Shown: one piece after another, positions 25,369 to 38,140 of the stretch
Layout: the number at the start of each line of letters is the position of its first letter
Numbering within the stretch: the first letter of the stretch is position 1
NCBI GenBank assembly: GCA_038501195.1
Contig: JBBPUQ010000002.1
Span: 310,001 to 374,000 of the forward strand
Direction of reading: 5' to 3'
Origin: Nemania diffusa
Lineage: Eukaryota; Ascomycota; Sordariomycetes; Xylariales; Xylariaceae
Length of the DNA stretch: 64,000 nt
Made by a program: the position numbers and the translations under genes
The notes under the pieces: model-generated
Seen by the model: only the letters and a program-made list of their open reading frames with translations
Told to the model about the DNA's origin: nothing
The model's database searches: none

Positions 25369-26441
25369 GCAAGGACCGAACTCATCTGGGCTGGGGTAGG
25401 AAGAAGCTCCTAGGCGTGAGATACGAGATTTAAGATTTCGACGGCGAAGGAACGGGTTAGACGTTTAGTCACTGGGTAAACAGGCGCCGAGAAGAATAAT
25501 ACGCAAGAAAAGAAAAATAAAAGCACATGAGAGGACAATCTAGACTCTAAACACGGAAAAATCGGAACCCTCGCGAACGAGTTGATGACTACCATCTATA
25601 TATACACCGATATAGACCTTGCTGCTACCGTCTGCCATAGGCATAGATAGAATAAAAAGGGGGTCAATGGACGAATGTTCGGATATCTACATATGCGAGG
25701 TTACATCGTGATCAAACATTGATTTCCACATGTCTGAAATATTTCAAAGTAATACATACGACTACATATTTCAAGGATAGGGGCGGTAAATAGGAACAAA
25801 GGCGGAACAAAAAGGAGAGCCGAGCCGCAATAGAAACACTGGGTCAGCCACCACTGCTACCAGGCTTTGAATCAGTCACTTCTTGTATTGTAGATGCTAG
25901 GTACTTATCAGTTCAGTTCATACATTACTTCATTCATTCGATTAATCAACCAAATTCCCACTGTAGACCGCTCGTTACGTGATCCCGGCATTTCACCCCA
26001 AGAGAGCCTAGATAAGTGCCAACATGAAGAAGGTCGATACCTTATAAGCCACAACCAAACCCCCTCCTCGCCCCCCTTATAGTTCACTCCCCTTGCCCAG
26101 CAGCCTTGAACCGCCGTCCGCTACAACATCATGCAGGTACAGATGTCATGCAGGTATTGAGAATACCCAAGAGTGAAACACACCGGCTTGCCGCGGCAAT
26201 CCATTCATAATCTTCATGAGGCGTCTCTTGTGTCTGTCAGTTCCGCCATTCTCCTATCTCTCCAGCTTTAGGTATGTATGCTCGGCATTCCGTAAGCCCG
26301 CAAGCAACAGTCGGTTGGCACCTGACGAGCCATACTTCCCCGCGCCCCTATGATCTCCTCCCAGCCCGGCCTAGTTCAACCCCGATTGAATAGCCTCGAC
26401 CTTCTCACCTCCCCGATCGGCCAAGTCGATTTTCACCTCGC
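25369..26441. other. intergenic region between convergent sec53 and PhoD-type genes
   Basis: It must hold both 3-prime untranslated regions. No further coding sequence is seen on either strand. Confidence 0.5.
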
Positions 26442-29400
26442 TCACCTCCCCGACTCGAGATACGGCACGATAACAGGCCCGTACTTCGTCGGCGCCGTGA
26501 ACGCTCCATCGCCCTGCACGACGAAATCCACCGCCAAACTCAGCTTGCTCAAGCCATGGTTCCCACTCATGGATGCGGCGGCGGCGTACTGGGTGCCGGG
26601 GATGGCCTCGGGGTCGTACGCGACGCCGGCCACGTAGTTGCGGCGGCCCATGAGCTTCTTGAGCTCGCGCGGGCTGCCGCTGGCGTCCGTGTGGAAGATC
26701 TCCATCATGTCCTCCTTCGTGTCCGATAGCACGGCGTCCGTGGAGCTGCCTGAGGAAGAGCGCTGCCCGTTGGGGGGTACGTAGTAGGTTTTGTTGCTGT
26801 GCAGCATCTTGAGGATGTAGTGCGCGGCTGGCGCGGCGACGATGGGGGAGGTGATGATCTGGTACATGGTCTTGTGGTCGCTTGGGTGCGACGGGTCGTG
26901 CACGAGGCCGGCACCTGCGGCGTTGACGTCTGTTAAACGTTAGTCTGTTCCTTATGTCGAGGTCAAGAATTCTGAGAATAGTCATAGCCTCAGGGGTTCC
27001 GGGGGATAGAAAAGGGGTCGAGGAAAAACATGCGAAACTCACCTCCCGACAAGAAAGTCATACGGATCCCCTTCTGATGTGCGATCCCCTGCAGCGTGCG
27101 GATGAGGTACGTGCGCTCGAGATCCTTGGTATCGTGCGTCCACATGTCCTTCAGTATCTCACCAATATCCAGGTCGCCAAACTGATTGACGACATTCCCC
27201 ATGAGCCCCGACTTGCCGACCGCCCTCTTGACCTGATTGAACCCCGACGCGACGACCTCCTTGCCGCCCACGATGCCCGCCACGGAGCTTGTGACCTTGC
27301 CGAGCACGTTATAGCCAGCGTTGACGGCCTTCTTACCCGTCGCGAACGTGTTGGCCAGGCTCTCCATCGTGTCAAGCCGCGGGTAGATGAGGGGGACCGA
27401 GATCATCCAGATGCAGTGCTGCACGCTAGGCGGTAACATAGCGACCTTGGGGAACAGGCCCTGGTACGTCGGGCCGGCGAGGACGCGGTTCTGCGTCCGC
27501 TCCGAGCGCACGTCGACGCCCACGACCACAACGGCCGGGCCGAGGAACTTGACGAAATGCCACCCCTGCCCCGTGATGGTGAACAGGTCTAGGTCGTGGC
27601 CGACGTTGCGCAGAATCTCGAGCGTGGTGTGGTGTTGGAAGAGCAGATACATGTCCACCGCTATCCGGCCGATGTTCTTGACCACCTGCGAGTTCTGCAT
27701 GTAGTCTGGGTACGACCCATAACCGTCGAAGCTATTAGTTCGTTAGTGCAAGATGTCCCACAGGGAAGCAGGAGTCGTCAGTCAAACTCACATATCGTGG
27801 TCGTCAATCTGGCACACGTGAGGGATCTGGGCAAACGCCTCACGCAAAAACGGCTGATCGAAGTGACTCGTATAAAAGTGGAAATAGGCGTGCGTGACAT
27901 CCTCCTCATGGCGAGCCGTCCACGAAGCGTTCTTCCGATTCTCCTTGCCTTGTGTCGCCAGCCATTGCTTGAGCAGCGGCACTTCCTTCCACAACCTGTC
28001 TCCGTATATCTGGTCGCCGAGGCCGAGCTGCACGTGGAACCCGCCGCACTCTATATTCTTCTGCAGTACATCTTTCCACATGAACCCGAGGCCGCCTAGT
28101 TTACTGCGGTCGTTCTGCGACGTGCTCGCGGCGAAATCATTACCAGAATGGGCCACGAAGCGCCAGCCGGTTTCAGCCCGTCCGGCTACGACAAACTCGT
28201 AGCGGGTGCATCCCAGATGAGACGTCACGGCGTACGTCCACCTCTCGGTGGCCTCGACCATCTGAAGATCAAGGTCATATTTGTAGAACTGCCACCTCTG
28301 GTGCGTGTATATGGAACGGGGGATGAGCTGACGAGGGTTGGGCGATAAGTCGGTGCTTTGGTGGATGTGGATGGTGGGTGGTTGGGGTGCGTCAGTGACG
28401 ATCATGATACTGCCGAGCCACAAGCCCTTCTCTATGTCCATGTTGACATAGCGCAAATAGGGGCCGAAATACACGCCGTTGGTCGGATGGACTTTGTACA
28501 TGTCCACACCAGCCCCGGGCGGCGGGCCCGTAAACCCGGCAGCTGTCGGTGTCGCTGTCGCTACACTCATGATGCTCTCTGCATACCCGGGCGTCTGCGG
28601 AGGGAACATGGGAGACGCCATGGCACTTTGCTTGCCGAACATGGGCGAGGCCAGGGGGTTGCCGTATGTTGAAGCAGTCGGCGAGAGAGGGGCAACGTCA
28701 TGGTGGATGGGATTTGGTCCCTTGGGGAACTCCCACTGCGTCGCCTGGGTCGCGAGGTGGATATAGTAGTACTGGCCCGAGTTCTGATCAAGGTGGGCAA
28801 TCCAGCCCTCGGGCAACGGCGGCGGTGACGTTGGGCCCTGGCCGTTTTGGAACGGTGACGGGGTGTGAAGGATGGTCATACCGGCGCCGGCACCAGCAGC
28901 GGCAGCGGCGGCACCCGCAGCGGCGGTGGTCGCTTGAACGTGCTGTCCACTTGGCTGACTCTCAGGCCGGGGGTCATTAGCGAAGGCAGGGTGACCAGGG
29001 TGTTGTAAAGCAGGAGATGTCAGTCCGGCTGCGATCTCGGCTGCCTTGTTCGGTGGTGATGATGCTACACTAGCTTGCGCCGGAGCTGAGCCCGAGGCCG
29101 CCGGTCCCGGTCCCGGTCGTTGCTTCTCATTTGGATATCCAGAGGGGGCTCCACCAGCCGTGATGCTAGAATAAGCTGGCGGCGGGCTAGGCGACATCTG
29201 CATACGCTGGAAGTCTTGCTCGAGAACGCTCACTTGCAGAGCAGGCCCTCCCGCCACATTTGAGTTTGGAGGCGCATTAGCGTTGGGTGGGCGGATGGAC
29301 TGCGGGGCGAACGTTGACGCGGTCGGACTAGTCACGGGGTTCGCCCCTTGATACACGGTCGGAGGGCCGTGTGGCTGCTGGTCAGGAGTCTCCGTCGGCG

Positions 29401-30340
29401 TCCATGGCCGGGCGGGCTGTGAAGCTGCTGGGTGTTGCCCATACTGTGCCAGACGTTGGCTCGCTGCCGCACTCTGAAAGCTGTTCAGCGTCGCCGTGCC
29501 CGAGATGCCCGCAGCAGCATATCGCGCTTCGATGCCACCACCGGGGATGTTGCCGGGCTCCACGATGGGAGTCTCGGGTGGCGGCGGAGACCCTCGGTTC
29601 GCCCTCGTCGTCGACGTGGACGCCGTCGATGCGAAGCGGTTCACGCCACTGTCCTCTGGCATCTTGAGATAGCTTTCTGGGGTCGGTTGTTGGGGTCGCG
29701 CATTACTATTGGAACTTGAGCTCGAGCCGGCCGAGCTCACGCGAGGAGGCGGATAGTACGGTTTCTGGTGATAGTCGGGGAAGGATGTGGTCGAGGCAAC
29801 GGGAGCCTTCTGCGGGTGTGACAGAGGCTTTGCGAATAATTCATTATCATCCGCGTGGGGACTCGAGGGACTAAGTGCTCCCGGCAGCGGTTTCGGGGCC
29901 GTGCCTCGGCGCTCGGCAAGGCCAGGGCCTCTCTTCTCGATGGGACTCGTGTCGAGTCGGGGTGTGGTATCGTTGAGACGGGCTAAGCCACTTGGACCGG
30001 TCGGGCTCGTATAAATTCTGCCTGCGGACGGCTTCCGGTCGTCGCTAGCATAGGAAGGCCGGCTCGACTGGGAAGACGACTGGCCTATCCGGAGATCTTC
30101 ATCGTCGGGGTAAGGGAGGGGTGCAGCAGAGCTCGAGGCACCTGGCGGCAAGGGAAAGCTGAGTTTGGAGGCCGCCGAGGCCACGGGGGCAGGGTACTTG
30201 AAGCGATCCGAGGCCTTGTCGGCTTGGGGCTTAGGGCTCAGAGGCTTGAATATTCTCAGGGGCTCGACGGTTGGGCTGTCGCAATCCTCGGCAGGTTTAG
30301 TGAGGAACATCTCCTCCTCCGGTCGGCCATGGTGGTCCAT
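26442..30340 (-). CDS. WW-domain PhoD-type phosphatase (metallophosphatase fold), three exons
   Basis: Exons on the minus strand are 30,340-27,792, 27,731-27,043 and 26,929-26,442, giving 1,241 residues. Introns of 60 and 113 bp have GTGAGT donors, actaac branch sites and tag/cag acceptors; splicing restores DDHDIFDGYGSYPDYMQ. The first 500 residues are disordered, rich in Pro, Ser, Ala and Gln. A clear WW domain follows at about 507-542 (LPEGWIAHLDQ...YYYIH...TQWEFP), expected to bind proline-rich ligands. The PhoD_2-like catalytic part runs from about 610 to the end, with LGLGDQIYGDRLWKE near 773 and the DDHD metal motif at 845-848. The true substrate is unknown; PhoD enzymes are Ca2+/Fe3+ phosphodiesterases or phosphatases. 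No signal peptide is seen, so a cytosolic or membrane-surface site is inferred. The start is an ATG near the first possible in-frame position. Confidence 0.92.
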
Positions 30341-33300
30341 GTTGTTGATGTTTCACAGCGATACACACACAAGATGAGGAACAGTTCTTCTTCCCAGGCT
30401 CGCCAGGGAGTACGTCGATACAGGCGCACAATGACGCACAGAAATATCAGCCAACAATGGGTGATTGGGCCGTGAGATGGTGGCCTAGAAGACGGCCGCC
30501 TTCTCGCGACTAAGCGGCGTAGAGCTTAGTGGGGAAAGACGGCGGGCGCAACGAGGGCAGACAGTATGTAAGACCTCTCTTCTTCTCTTGCACTGTCGAA
30601 GCTGACACTCCGCGTCAACTCACTCAAGCGACAAGGTCGTCTCGTTCGAAGTTGCAAGGCTTATGTGAGGTCAAGTTGATACGAGCGGAAGCAGGGTGAA
30701 ACAGAGAGCCCAAAAAAAGAGGCTGATGGGTAGATGGCTAGCAGTGATATGCAGCATGTGGCTGCTGCCCGCCGCCCGCTGCCCGCACACAGCAGCCTGT
30801 TATCTCGATTGGGCAGAGAGGGCGCAGAGATTCGCGGGGCACGAATGTCAGGGGGGGGAAGAGGGGCGTTGTTACTATCTGGGCCCGGGTCCCGTCCCAT
30901 ACCATCACCGGTTAGTCTCTTCACCCTGGCAAACGATGCTCACAGGCTTCATGATTGGCCTTCAAACGTGGGCGCTTATGCTGGGGAGAATAAGGGATCG
31001 AGTATCCTACCCAGGTTAGATGTCGAAGCGCCCTCTGATAGCCAAGGAAACCTGAGGATATATCTAATCCTAGAGAGGCAACGGCTCTCTCGGCTCTCTT
31101 ACTTTTACTTACTCTCTCTCACCCACGAGTCGCCATGAAGTGCATACGACGATTGTGGATACCATGGGCGAAGACGACCAGAGTCGAGACAAACGTATCC
31201 AGCACTTACATATAGATAAATTGATACCTACCTAGTTATCAGATTCGTATGTGTACTTGTGGGCACCCTGCCTTTTTCTGGACCTGGACCTGGACCTAGA
31301 CCTTGAGAGGTCGATACCTTATGTACAGCACTAGTACTGAGTCAGTTAGGTGAAAAGTGCCGGACCTACAGACACGATACCACATAGGTATTATGCGTAT
31401 GTGTGCGCTTACCGGCACCGCGAAGTCAACAAATGTGGACTCACTAACCACCCGGGCTAGGCAGTTTGGCATGATCGACTATGTATTGGTGCATGTCGGC
31501 ATGGCGGGCGGGCGGCTATGTTAGGTGACTCGATGGAGTATCACGAGAGAAATTGCGACGCGTTGATGAGGGCGACCTGGGAAGCACGTTCTCCACAGTG
31601 ACAGTGGCAGGGGCGGCATTTCTAGCGCGCCCTCGGTACTATTTACAGCATACATGCACTGTTATCTGCACTGCTTTACGCGTATGCAGGTAGATAGGGT
31701 GGTGCAGGACCACTGTATATGCGAGTCAGGGTAGGTACTGCTCGGATAGACCCGAGTAGAGGGAAATTACTTTAAAAATGAGGTATCCATATTCCTTCTT
31801 AAAGCCAATCAGAGGTCAATCTTGGAACTAACTCGTAGGACACTGAAATCAATAATAAACCGAGGTAGCACATTCTCCTCCGTGTCAACTATCGCGACAC
31901 TTCCAGATTTCATCCCTCGCCCTCGCCAAGCTTTACGTCGCCTGCGCTTCTTTGATTTTCAATGGAGGGGCCTTACATACGTATAAAATCTATGTTAAAA
32001 TCGAGCTTATCAGTGTTGTATCGGATTATCCTAGATCTAACGAGATCTAGCATAGTGGCGTCCCAATCGGTCTCTGACAACAGCTATCACGAAGGATTAG
32101 GCATGAAATTAGTCTTTTTTACTTCTTTTTCCTCTCATTTTTATTCTTCACCCAATAGCTAGCCTAGAGTGTGAAGAGCATCTCAACGAACCTAGGAGAG
32201 GAGAGTATAGAGATAAAAACCACTCCCTCCGGCTAAAAAGGGTTGAACGCCTAGCCCTTAAAAGCAAATTAAGCTGTTTGGCTATTATTTAGTACAACTT
32301 GAATTCCAATCCATCAACCTTGAAGTCACCGTTCTATATAAGTAGTGATTGGATGACTAAGACTGTAATGTGGCCCTAGTGGTAGGGAACCTGTCAATAT
32401 TATTGCGCCTTTATCACGTGTTTGATCCGTCAAACCCCTCTCTTAAGATCCCTCATCACGTCTCAAAGGGCGAAAACGCCTTCATTTAAGCTATTAGTAC
32501 CGACCGTAGAGGCTCAGATCACAATAACATAGCCATCTAAGGACTGAATGAGAATTTCAAATAAAATCAGTCGAATTGGTGAAAAAGACTTGGCTGTCTT
32601 CTCCTGGTCGGTAGGTATATATAGGAAAAGACAAATTAAATATGACTAAACTAATCGCAATAGACTTCCCATGTGCCTTGGTCCCATATACGATAACACC
32701 GTATTGTCATTTAGATTCAAATATATATATACATTTACTATTGCGCCTACATTACTCTTCAACCTTTCATTAAATACTCGTCAGCAGTTGTATATGTCAG
32801 AGACTCTAGGTGATTTCAGGGGCTCAACTTAAACCATCACCACTAAAGCCTGACTATGGTCCTAGCCTTGGCCAAGTCCGTCGAATGTTACCTGGGTGTT
32901 TATTATTGTGGCCTTGAAACAATATGTATCAATGAGTCGTTAATGATATCCTCACCTAAGTATAATGTTTTATGGTAATCGAATATATAGAGTTAGCTCA
33001 TCTTATATATAATATAAGACTGAGCTATTCAGAAACATTCCCATACCTACACGGCGACCGATGATAAGATAAAATGACATATCATTTTAGATGACATACT
33101 AAAGACGATAAGGATTAAGGTGGTAGTTGATTTTCACATGAACACTAAGAAAACCCGAAATCGGCGCCCTGCAGTTCATACGGCCTTGAGCTGGTAGCGC
33201 CTCGCTTATGAAAGCCGCACTATACACCCTGATGCAGCTCCTTCAAGGAGGCACATGGAAGGTTTCTTCTGCGTCCCGGCGTCGATCATGCAACCAGTTG

Positions 33301-35819
33301 ACCTAGGGTGCACCTACATGCAGATCACCTTACCCATCTTTGCCCCCGTGCCATGTTGACTAGGCCTCGTGATGTTCTTGTCCGATATACTCGGATCCGA
33401 CGACGACGTCTTTGGGAACCATCCCGTTCTCCTATCATACGTGGCGTATCCCGGCCCTATCATCGGTTTTCGAGCTTTCTCTGCTAGCGTCATCTTCCAA
33501 AGTTCTGAGGGGCTCGTTCAAGCGACACATTTCGTGCGATGTCGATCTCTATCACGGAACAGAACTGCAACACTATATCACGACACACTACTAAAAGTAG
33601 AGCGCTGCGAAGGTTGCAACCATTCACCGCTTGAAGCTGTTATACGTAATATCGTTACAATCTCACTTTGAGGATCACGCGATTTGAAGGTGGAGGCGAG
33701 CCCTGGGAACGGTTCGTTATACAAACTCTAGCCTACTCATTCGATATTCATACCGCATGATCAATATTGCATTCTCGAGCTTACTGGAAGATGCATGAGG
33801 AATATGGCTTGAGATGCAAACATCCCTGAAAACGGCCTGTTAGTACAAGTATCTGAACGCCTTGTGTCCCATAAACACAACTTCAACGTACTAAATCTTT
33901 GCTAGGATATAATTAACGAAAGATGAAATTTCTCAGAAGGATTCCCAATTAACGAATCATATTGACAACTTTGTATATGAGAAGTATTAATTTGAAAAAT
34001 TAGTGAAATAAACTTAAAGTGTCACCATGTGTCTCAGTTAGCCGGCATTATGAAATCCCGACAGCAAACAAATTGCGCCATCGCATTCTTTCTACAAACG
34101 CGTGTATCCCTTATCAGCAGACTTGGTAAATACAGGGTTGAAAATTGCAGAGCACAAGTGCGTCTATGATGATTCTATTAATCCCAAGTCATCACAAAAG
34201 TGTTCATCAGTTAGTTCGCCGTACCTGATCGTTATATCCAGTTGTAGCTACCAATCACAGAATGGCAGTGTAAAGCTAGGCAATGGGTACAACTCGGATT
34301 GCCTTGATCAGTTTTCTGCGTGACTCAAATCAGGACAGGGGACTAGCCTATAGAAATACGAGTACCAAGGACACACACTCATTAGCCAGTCGAAAAAAAC
34401 GCTTTGTTTCAGTCCTCTGATTGGAAAAAGCTACAGTGATTGGGTGAGTCACCATCGTATTACCAGTTTCACAACCAAAGCAGGCTGCCCTTGTCCACCC
34501 TTTGCATGATCCCAAGGCCACCCACTCGGCCAATCTACTTGGATATTACTGGGAAACCGTTAGCAAGAGCTGTACAATTGGAATGCCTACAAGGCAACTG
34601 TATAACCATGCACTCCAACTGATCTGGCAGATACCTCCCCAACAACAACCCTTCAATTAGAGGGTGAAGCACAATGACGTTTTACCGGACTGGATTGCGA
34701 AGGTATCATGTCGCACAAAAATGGCTTCGCTGTTTAGCCAACCAGCAACCCCTTACATCCGATAGTCGCCCTTGGAGGCTTGTGTTCACCCTTGTACCCA
34801 CGTGTATGCACTGCTATTGATAGAGTCGTCTTGGGTCCAACAGTTTACCGCGGCCACTGCGTGACGGAAGACTCAAATTCCGATACCAAGAGTAGAATAA
34901 TAATATGGTCATGCAGCCTGGCGCTAGATCGGTAAGCTACATAGCTGGACAGTTGGACGTCAGCCACCACCTAAAAAGCATCACGCACACAGCCTTATTT
35001 CTCTACCTATGTAAATAGTGATAAACGTCATTGGTGGCAGTGACAGGAGAGGGGTTCCAATTCGTACCACACAGCCTAACATGCCTGTGCCCTGACCGCT
35101 TTCTGAAGGGTGAATGAAGTAGGGTCTTACAAGTGCACTAGTTTCAAGCCCAACTCCCTACCTAACTTCAATTATACTGGTAGTAATGCTCGCACGCAAT
35201 ACAGCTCTTGCAAAATTCAAGGTTCGGTGCTAGTCGACCCGAACTATGATGACAGTTCCCCGAAAATTTTATTCATTACCTACCCTGTCCGTGTTAGAAA
35301 CCGTGTCACCGCAAGTTTCAGGCCGAATAATAAACTTTCTGGCTTCCTATTTGCTCGTTAACTGCTCAAGGGACCCGAAAACGAGAGGTGTATATCCCTT
35401 GTGGCGGCCCGTTGCATAACTTCTGGGGTAGGAGATCTCGCACGAACAGCAACAATAGTTTCCAGATTCATGTAGAATTGAAGTGCCCTAGACTAATGCA
35501 GTGTAACTCACTACCCAGCAATGTGGAGGGGGTAGACAGATAGACATTCACTCTTCAAGCACCCATAATGACTGATTGCAATGCAGATTCGCGCGAGATC
35601 GCTACCCCCTTACAGGATGCAGATCGATAGAGGTAGGGTGCGAAGAGTCATTGCCTTATTTGTGCACCAGGTCAGAGACATGGATATAAGAAGCCATTTC
35701 CCATCCTCCTCGGCAATACATCTCTGCCAGTACATACTCCACACCAAATTTCGCCCTCGTCTTCAAGTCACCAGAAAGGAGATCAAGTAACCGCCGCCTT
35801 CAACGACCAAACCGCAGCC
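30341..35819. other. long gene-sparse stretch with no accepted gene
   Basis: The first few hundred bases are the promoter and leader of the PhoD-type gene. Beyond this, short open frames exist on both strands (for example 33,369-33,671, 34,102-34,323 and 35,110-35,361), but the last two lack an ATG and none matches a family, has codon bias or shows plausible splicing. A small gacctg repeat lies near 31,280-31,300. The composition, about half A/T, suggests old decayed sequence milder than the left island. Confidence 0.55.
33564..33607. repeat. second copy of the 28-bp dispersed repeat, with 15-bp insertion
   Basis: It matches 15,141-15,168 as ctgcaacacta, then 15 extra bases, then ctaaaagtagagcgctg. 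Its minus strand begins CAGCGCTCTAC. Confidence 0.4.
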
Positions 35820-36079
35820 ATGAAGACAAGCAAGTGCTGGCATTGCCAGACAGAGACGCCAGACCACTCGACTGACGACTGCGCCGTATGCGGGTATCAT
35901 CCATGGAGCGGGTGCGATCATCCAGATTGCAGCAAGCTGCCGCCGGTCAAGCACGAGCCCAAGTGAGTTTCTTTCTTTCTTAGTCGGAACGGCAGGATGA
36001 AGAAGTGGACATTAATTCGTGTCGCAGGCCACCACCAGCCCAGCCGCCAGTCCGGGCTCGTTCATCACCAACGGATTGA
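35820..36079 (+). CDS. CxxC zinc-ribbon-like miniprotein, two exons
   Basis: An ATG in good context (cagccATGA) at 35,820 opens a frame with two CxxC pairs, KCWHCQ at 5-10 and DCAVCGY at 20-26, then GCDHPDC at 31-37. This is the layout of a small zinc ribbon. The frame meets a stop at 35,966, but a consensus donor GTGAGT overlaps that point. Splicing 35,963-36,027 (65 bp, acceptor gtcgcag) continues the frame as a proline-rich tail (EPKPPPAQPPVRARSSP) to a stop at 36,079, giving 64 residues. The unspliced form would be 48 residues. Its neighbours give no hint of function, and I do not recognise a named family. A role as a small zinc-binding adaptor is inference from the cysteine spacing. Confidence 0.55.
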
Positions 36080-37163
36080 AGGAGCCTTGCTCCGAGTCGC
36101 GTAGTTATGCCTCTCGTAGCTGAGAGAGGGGAGTAAAGGAAAGCAGCCTGAGCCGGTCTAGATAGGAACGCTCCTTTGGTACATTGCCGGGCCTCAGTAC
36201 ACACGATGAGGTTATTGGCAGGTCTGCTGTGGAGAAACCAGGAACCATGAACTATTACTGGAAGGGTATTGAGAGTATCATCACAATGCATTACTAGTAG
36301 TAACGAATTATGAGAGGAACTGAGCAATAATAACAACATGTTCCAAAGCTACAAGCCATCTTAGTCTCACGATTGATCTGACTAGTTTTCCACGTCCTTT
36401 TAAAACAAGCCACCTACATATAAATACTTCACAAATTTAAGCCAAGCTCAGCTACAGATACTGAAAATCTAGACATACTCTCACTAAAAAGGAGACTCGC
36501 TGCTGCTCAGCCGGGCTCATCTCAGCTCAGCCAAGCCCTTGAAGCCACAGTGGCTTAGCGTACAATTGCTCGCCCAAGCCACAACATCTCCCAGCGTCGC
36601 GTAGAGTCGTATCCCGGCATTTCATTTCCTTAGCAGGGCTAGTTAAAGTACAACTACCTATCTACAATCTACATACACGTGCACGTCTTCGGTTACGTCG
36701 TCAATCGTGCTCAACGTCGCTTGATCCGAGCTATGTGCTCGATCAGTAACGCATTGCTTATGAATTAAGCATGATATAATCCGAGAGTGCTTGTTTGGTA
36801 GGAATGGTGGTAGGAGGTTGAGCCAAGCAGACATGCAGCTTGATGCAGAGTGATGGTTTCCGTCGCGGTAATTGGATGATGAGGGCTCAGGGGTTTTCAG
36901 CTCGCCTCACTTTTCCTGCAAGGAATACTTCAGGCATACATATATAGGTATCATACTGACTTTCCATCGCGAGGACTCCTCTTTTTACCCCCGAGCACGC
37001 CCACACGATCATCGATTGAATATAAAGTGGCCTGTCGCACAACAGAGCAGCGTAGCCCGCCACGTCCCGCTCTTCATTCGATTTCTTCGCCGATCACGAA
37101 CCGTTTGCGGGAATCCTAAGGAATCGAGGGTACAATTTCTGACAAGTCGATAGCTTCGGAAAG
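36080..37163. other. intergenic region with no recognised gene
   Basis: Includes a ctcagc/gctgag-rich patch near 36,505-36,545. The open frame 36,872-37,153 (plus) has no family match and no start context and is not accepted. Confidence 0.45.
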
Positions 37164-37920
37164 ATGGTCTTCTCAGGACTTACGGCTCTACCATTTGAAA
37201 TGAGGGATACTAGAAACTAAGGGAAAGTCGACCACTGCGGAGTAGAATACCGGTGTACCTCGTCAGTTATAACTGGACATCGCCGAGTTGCACACTGCGA
37301 GCGTTGCTCAGCGAATGCCGTGAGCTGCATAGAAGGATACAAAAAGGAAGAAAAACCTTGCCTACTACCTCTTAGGTATCTTCGAGGTGACGACGTCGAC
37401 GATATAGGAAGAAGAGAAGATCCATACCTTCTCCCTGCTACAGGGACAGATCATGAAGACAGCGAGAGATGATTCTATCTTGGCATGGCGCCTTGGTGGT
37501 ACTACTCCGGGCTCTACTCCGGTCACAGCTGGCCGAACCTTGGCGGCCGCCACATCGGATTTTATAAATCCAGGACAGATTATTCTTGGAGAATAATTCA
37601 CCGCGTCTCTAAGCTGATATGTGGGAGTAGCGAGACAAGCTCTTCCTAGGAAAATGCACCACTGGACACCGCTTGAATGGATGCTGTCTGTGAATCTAAA
37701 AGAGCCTCTCGTTGTAACCTGGCTACTTCGCACTTAGTTCACCGCGGATGCTAATTGCTGCTATACACCACTTAACTATGCGGCTCCAAACCGCTGTGAA
37801 GCTGTCACCCGATTGCTGCTTGGCACCGGAAGTCAACTCGAGTGATGGCGGTGCTCAAACCATATTGAGTTAGCACAGGGTGATATATCTATTATGGCGA
37901 TCAAGTTACTTCAAATTTTT
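37164..37920 (+). pseudogene. decayed F-box/ankyrin-repeat gene
   Basis: Short pieces in shifting frames spell the order typical of fungal F-box plus ankyrin proteins. An ATG at 37,164 begins a leader with LTALPFEM, like an F-box start. Near 37,300 a piece reads ALLSECRELHRRI, like the second half of such domains. From about 37,655 ankyrin-like units follow: WTPLEWML, VVTWLLR, then YTPLNYAAPNRCEAVTRLLL and a last piece around IELAQGDISIMAIKLL. Several stops and at least two frame changes interrupt them, so no full protein can be made. The assignment rests on repeat pattern, not on a database match. Confidence 0.5.
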
Positions 37921-38140
37921 CGTCTTTTTAGCTGTAATAGCTAATGAATTCCTGGGGTACTGGCTGGGTACTAATACATTTAGTATCATCAAAGACCTAA
38001 TAAGCACTTATAATACATTGCTGGCAGCCAAGTGTGCGACTCAAGCGCCTTTTCTGTTATGTCTATAACAGCAGTGTGGTGATATAGTACAATAGTTGTG
38101 TTCCGTGATGATCGACCTTCTTCATGAAGTTGGATTCCGT

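Noticed and set aside
23865..26334. A 16-bp word tggcacctgacgagcc on both sides of sec53
   Set aside because: One exact 16-bp match in a 64-kb window is not far from chance and no further similarity extends from it.
34102..35361. Two cysteine-containing frames considered as small secreted effectors
   Set aside because: Neither opens with ATG, neither has a signal peptide, and no splice model supports them.
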